This document shows positions 6,112 through 8,405 of a stretch of DNA of 8,405 nt, in pieces. This DNA comes from a bacterium (lineage in GTDB: Bacteria > Patescibacteriota > 4484-211), in assembly GCA_027020325.1 (NCBI GenBank), contig JALUVT010000106.1, forward strand, positions 1 to 8,405, written 5' to 3'. The first letter of the stretch is position 1; each line of letters begins with the position of its first letter. The notes beneath the pieces were generated by a model. It was not told the DNA's origin. It saw nothing but the letters and a program-made list of their open reading frames with translations, and searched no databases. The translations under genes were made by a program, and so were the position numbers.

Positions 6112-6789
6112 ATGCTTTTAATTGCCAACTGGAAACAAAATTTTTCTTGGAATGAAGCGGAAGAATGGCTTCAGGAACTTAGCCCCAGACTCAAAGAAAA
6201 AAAGGAGTTGGAAATTGTAATCTGTCCTCCCTTTCCTTTTCTGCCTCTTTTATCTCAATGGAGAAACAGAGAAAAACTTAATATTTCTTTGGGAGCACAA
6301 GATATTTCTCCTTTTCCCGATGGAGCGCATACCGGGGAAGTTGGCTGGCGACAATTATCCTCGTGGGCGCAATGGGTCATCATCGGTCATTCGGAACGAC
6401 GACAATTAGGAGAAAATAACGAAATCATTACCGCCAAAATAAAACAAGCGCTGCAGGGAGGGTTAAAAATTGTTCTCTGTCTTCGCTCCAAGGAAGATTG
6501 GCCGGCCCTGGATTGGTCACTAGAAAAGATTAAAAATAGGCTTTTTTTAGCTTTTGAACCCGAAGAGGCAATTGGTTCCGGCAAACCAGCGTCATTAGAA
6601 AGCGTAAATAAATTTAAAGAACAAATTGCTTCTACTCCCGTGCGCGATTTTCCAGTATTATATGGAGGGAGCATCAATGCGCGAACCGTTACTGAGTTTA
6701 TAAAACTTTCGAGCCTAAAAGGATTCTTGGTTGGAAGTGCCAGCTGGAAAGCAAAAGAATTTAAGGCCTTGATCGATGTCTTATCTTGA
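6112..6789 (+). CDS. tpiA: Triosephosphate isomerase
   Basis: A 225-residue TIM-barrel enzyme interconverting dihydroxyacetone phosphate and glyceraldehyde 3-phosphate in the cytoplasm. Active-site residues are all present: N6 and K8 in ANWKQN, H93 in IGHSERR, catalytic E149 in LAFEP, the phosphate-gripping loop ending in AIGSGK, and YGGSIN (184-189) and GFLVGSASWKA near the end. The usual EPVWAIGTG loop reads EPEEAIGSG, and the protein is about 25 residues shorter than typical bacterial enzymes. The main shortening lies between LCLRSKE and LAFEP, where helices are reduced; in length and loop it recalls archaeal-type enzymes. The start is the ATG at 6112, where homology begins; an earlier in-frame ATG (6076) lies inside pgk and adds nothing conserved. 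It follows pgk by 1 bp and overlaps the LCP gene by 14 bp, so it is clearly operonic. Confidence 0.93.
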   Translation: MLLIANWKQNFSWNEAEEWLQELSPRLKEKKELEIVICPPFPFLPLLSQWRNREKLNISLGAQDISPFPDGAHTGEVGWRQLSSWAQWVIIGHSERRQLGENNEIITAKIKQALQGGLKIVLCLRSKEDWPALDWSLEKIKNRLFLAFEPEEAIGSGKPASLESVNKFKEQIASTPVRDFPVLYGGSINARTVTEFIKLSSLKGFLVGSASWKAKEFKALIDVLS

Positions 6790-7966
6790 CCTAGGAACAA
6801 TTCACCAATCTCGTTCCCGCTCCCCTCGCTGGGCGCCGGGAAAGCAATTACTTAAACTAGGGCTAATCTTGGCTCTAATTTTATTTTTATCTTGGGGCCT
6901 GCGGCAGTTATTTTTTGCCGGCAGCACCGTCATGGCCAGTTTCTGGAACAGCTCCGGAGCGGTAATCGCCCAGCTGATGCCCAATCGTCCGCAAATTAAA
7001 GAAGATCAGGGCGTCACGAATATTCTTTTGATTGGAATTGATCGCCGCAACGAAATTCCCTATTCCTATCAAGGACCTAACGGAAAAATGGTAAAAAATG
7101 GCTTCCTTGCCGATACAATTATTATTGCTTCCTATAATCGCAATACTAATCAAATTAGTCTCCTTTCTCTTCCGCGAGATCTTTGGGTTCAAATTCCGGC
7201 TTATCGGGGACTGCCATCCCAATATGCAAAAATCAATGCCGCCCACGCCCTCGGTGATCGTCTTAGTGAAGGGGGGAGTGGAATTGAACTTTTAACCAAG
7301 GTTGTTGAAGATATCTTGCAGATTCCAATTCACTATTATGCTCGAATTGATTTCGCCGGCTTTGTAAAGGGAATTGACGCTTTAGGAGGCGTTGATATCG
7401 AAGTTGAGCGAACTTTTGACGATTATATGTATCCGCGCGCCGGTTATGAAGAAGCCCCTTGGAATCAACGCTGGGAACATGTTCGTTTTGAGGCCGGGCT
7501 GCAACATATGGACGGGGAAAGAGCATTAAAATATGCCCGCTCGCGTCATGCCCTAGGAATTGAAGGCACGGATTTCGCCCGCGCCAAAAGACAACAAAAA
7601 GTAATCATTGCCGTTAAAAACAAAGTTTTATCTTCCCAAACATTACTGAATCCCTTGAAAATAAAACAACTTTATGAACTTGTTGCTGATTATCTGGCCA
7701 CTGATATTCAATTAAACGAAATTCCGCTCTTCCTTTCTTGGGCCAAAAAAATGAAAGACTTGGAAGTCAAGACCTATAGTTTAACTGACGAAGGGTTGAA
7801 TTTATTAACCACCCCCTCTAATCTTGCCCCCTATGGCTATGCTTGGGTTGTAATTCCCCGCGCAGGACGGGACAACTTTACTGAAATTCAAAAATATGTC
7901 CACCAAATCCTTTATTCTCCTCCTGCTACTCCAACTCCTTTACCGGCTGCAGAGGAAAATTTTTAA
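6776..7966 (+). CDS. LytR-CpsA-Psr (LCP) family cell-envelope protein
   Basis: A 396-residue membrane-anchored LCP protein. Seen: a basic N-terminal cytoplasmic tail, one membrane helix at about 27-48, then an extracellular LCP domain from about 80 to 285. Its conserved elements are NILLIGIDRR (82-91), DTIIIASYN (113-121), LLSLPRD (129-135), KINAAHALG (152-160), the core Arg190 in YYARIDF, LGGVDIEV (203-210), and ALKYARSRHALG with DFARAKRQQ (250-274). These Asp and Arg residues bind the pyrophosphate of polyprenyl-linked glycans. Known family role: moving glycopolymers such as teichoic acid or capsule from lipid carriers to peptidoglycan or proteins. A C-terminal region of about 110 residues ends in a Pro/Thr-rich tail (PPATPTPLP). 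The ATG at 6776 lies within the end of tpiA. It is the last gene of the run; a terminator-like hairpin follows at 8131. Confidence 0.94.
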   Translation: MSYLDLGTIHQSRSRSPRWAPGKQLLKLGLILALILFLSWGLRQLFFAGSTVMASFWNSSGAVIAQLMPNRPQIKEDQGVTNILLIGIDRRNEIPYSYQGPNGKMVKNGFLADTIIIASYNRNTNQISLLSLPRDLWVQIPAYRGLPSQYAKINAAHALGDRLSEGGSGIELLTKVVEDILQIPIHYYARIDFAGFVKGIDALGGVDIEVERTFDDYMYPRAGYEEAPWNQRWEHVRFEAGLQHMDGERALKYARSRHALGIEGTDFARAKRQQKVIIAVKNKVLSSQTLLNPLKIKQLYELVADYLATDIQLNEIPLFLSWAKKMKDLEVKTYSLTDEGLNLLTTPSNLAPYGYAWVVIPRAGRDNFTEIQKYVHQILYSPPATPTPLPAAEENF

Positions 7967-8130
7967 TCAAGACAAAAAACAAGATCATAGAATTCGAGCT
8001 AAAAAATACAGCGGGTAAAGTTAATTTTTAGCCCCTAAATTTTGTTAAGTTATTAACTTATTCTTCTGCTTTCCCACGCTTCGGTGAATATCGCCTCTGA
8101 TTATTAAGTCACTATAAACCCGCCACTCCA

Positions 8131-8154
8131 TCCTGCCGCAGGCAGGAATTTTTT
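8131..8154 (+). terminator. Terminator-like hairpin with CCTGCC/GGCAGG stem
   Basis: TCCTGCC (8131-8137) pairs perfectly with GGCAGGA (8141-8147) around a GCA loop, followed by A and six T (8149-8154). This is the shape of an intrinsic terminator on the plus strand, about 165 bp after the LCP stop. The same CCTGCC-GCA-GGCAGG element is, to my knowledge, a frequent dispersed palindrome in Patescibacteria genomes, so it may be a repeat that also serves as terminator. It is the only GC-rich hairpin in this otherwise AT-rich gap. Confidence 0.55.
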
Positions 8155-8163
8155 GGGAAATAT

Positions 8164-8183
8164 TATTTTATTTCAATAAAATA
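8164..8183. repeat. 9-bp AT-only inverted repeat
   Basis: TATTTTATT (8164-8172) and AATAAAATA (8175-8183) are perfect inverted arms separated by TC. The pairing is all A-T and the loop too tight for a good RNA hairpin. It lies just after the GC-rich terminator-like stem. Role unknown. Confidence 0.35.
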
Positions 8184-8260
8184 GCTCCAATTTTAGCGTT
8201 GTTATAGTTTCGACAGAACAAAATTTCCTATCCCCTAACTAAGCTTCTGGTCCTCGGATA

Positions 8261-8291
8261 CTTTTTTAATCCTTTTTTCTGATTAAAAAAG
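8261..8291. repeat. 11-bp perfect inverted repeat
   Basis: CTTTTTTAATC (8261-8271) and GATTAAAAAAG (8281-8291) are perfect inverted arms around a 9-base pyrimidine-rich loop. In either strand it would form a stem of mostly A-U pairs, possibly a weak bidirectional terminator bounding the operon, but no clean U-tract follows on the plus strand. Confidence 0.4.
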
Positions 8292-8341
8292 ATAAAAGGG
8301 GTGATAACGGAAGAGGCGCAATATGGAGATAAAAATTAATC

Positions 8342-8373
8342 TTGCAATTTTACAGTATAATTGCAAATTTACA
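8342..8373. repeat. Tandem 13-bp direct repeats with embedded dyad (candidate control site)
   Basis: TTGCAATTTTACA (8342-8354) recurs as TTGCAAATTTACA (8361-8373), 12 of 13 identical and 19 bp apart start to start, close to two helical turns. The first copy also forms an inverted repeat with the second: TTGCAATT (8342-8349) and AATTGCAA (8359-8366). The second copy could supply a weak -35 (TTGCAA, 8361-8366) for an extended -10, TGTTACTAT (8381-8389), 17 bp on. The arrangement suggests an operator or promoter region for a plus-strand gene outside the window. Confidence 0.3.
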
Positions 8374-8405
8374 AATTAAATGTTACTATTAATCTATGAT
8401 AATTA

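Larger units (their letters stand above)
7967..8405. other. Non-coding region after the LCP gene
   Basis: About 440 bases without a convincing gene, tRNA or rRNA on either strand. The region is AT-rich and dense in inverted repeats: an 8-bp pair GCTAAAAA/TTTTTAGC (7998-8005 and 8025-8032), TAAGTT/AACTTA (8046-8060), a GC-rich terminator-like hairpin (8131-8154), a 9-bp AT-only pair (8164-8183), an 11-bp pair (8261-8291) and a direct-repeat block at 8342-8373. An ATG at 8396 is too close to the window edge to judge. Confidence 0.6.

Noticed and set aside
7967..8405. CRISPR array, tRNA or mobile element in the right-hand gap
   Set aside because: Repeats are few, short and of different sequence; no cloverleaf, transposase remnant or terminal inverted repeats with target duplication were found.

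Overview
The window looks like a stretch of a small, AT-rich bacterial chromosome. The likeliest source is a member of the Candidate Phyla Radiation (Patescibacteria). The reasons are compact genes with tiny gaps or overlaps, almost no Shine-Dalgarno sequences, short and divergent versions of core enzymes (phosphoglycerate kinase, triosephosphate isomerase), and a CCTGCC-GCA-GGCAGG hairpin of a kind I associate with these genomes. The assignment is an inference from style, not from a marker gene. UGA is a real stop here: it ends the permease at a conserved C-terminus.

Left part, minus strand (76-1130): a two-gene operon. A CsoR-family copper-sensing repressor comes first, and 2 bp downstream lies a membrane-anchored protein with a compact Cys/His cluster (CxxCC-x13-CxCxH). 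A good sigma70-type promoter and a 17-bp ATAC...GTAT operator-like element sit directly upstream of csoR. No copper ATPase or CopZ-type chaperone is present, so the Cys-rich protein is itself the probable target of the regulator. This is the best candidate for an undescribed system in the window.

Middle, plus strand (1368-2602): a HAD-superfamily protein with altered motifs I and IV, then a weakly supported 99-residue orphan ORF with a TTG start.

Right part, plus strand (2703-7966): a tight run of six genes, probably one transcript: a MacB/FtsX-type ABC permease, its LolD/MacB-type ATPase (8-bp overlap), a SAM methyltransferase (23-bp overlap), phosphoglycerate kinase (pgk), triosephosphate isomerase (tpiA, 1-bp gap) and a LytR-CpsA-Psr (LCP) cell-envelope protein (14-bp overlap). 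The run joins lower glycolysis with envelope functions. pgk is broken by a +1 frameshift just after its GGAK motif, and its C-terminal domain also lacks about 50 residues in three blocks while its catalytic motifs stay intact.

Right end (7967-8405): no convincing gene. It holds a terminator-like hairpin, several AT-rich inverted repeats and, at the edge, a pair of 13-bp direct repeats that may be the control region of a gene beyond the window.
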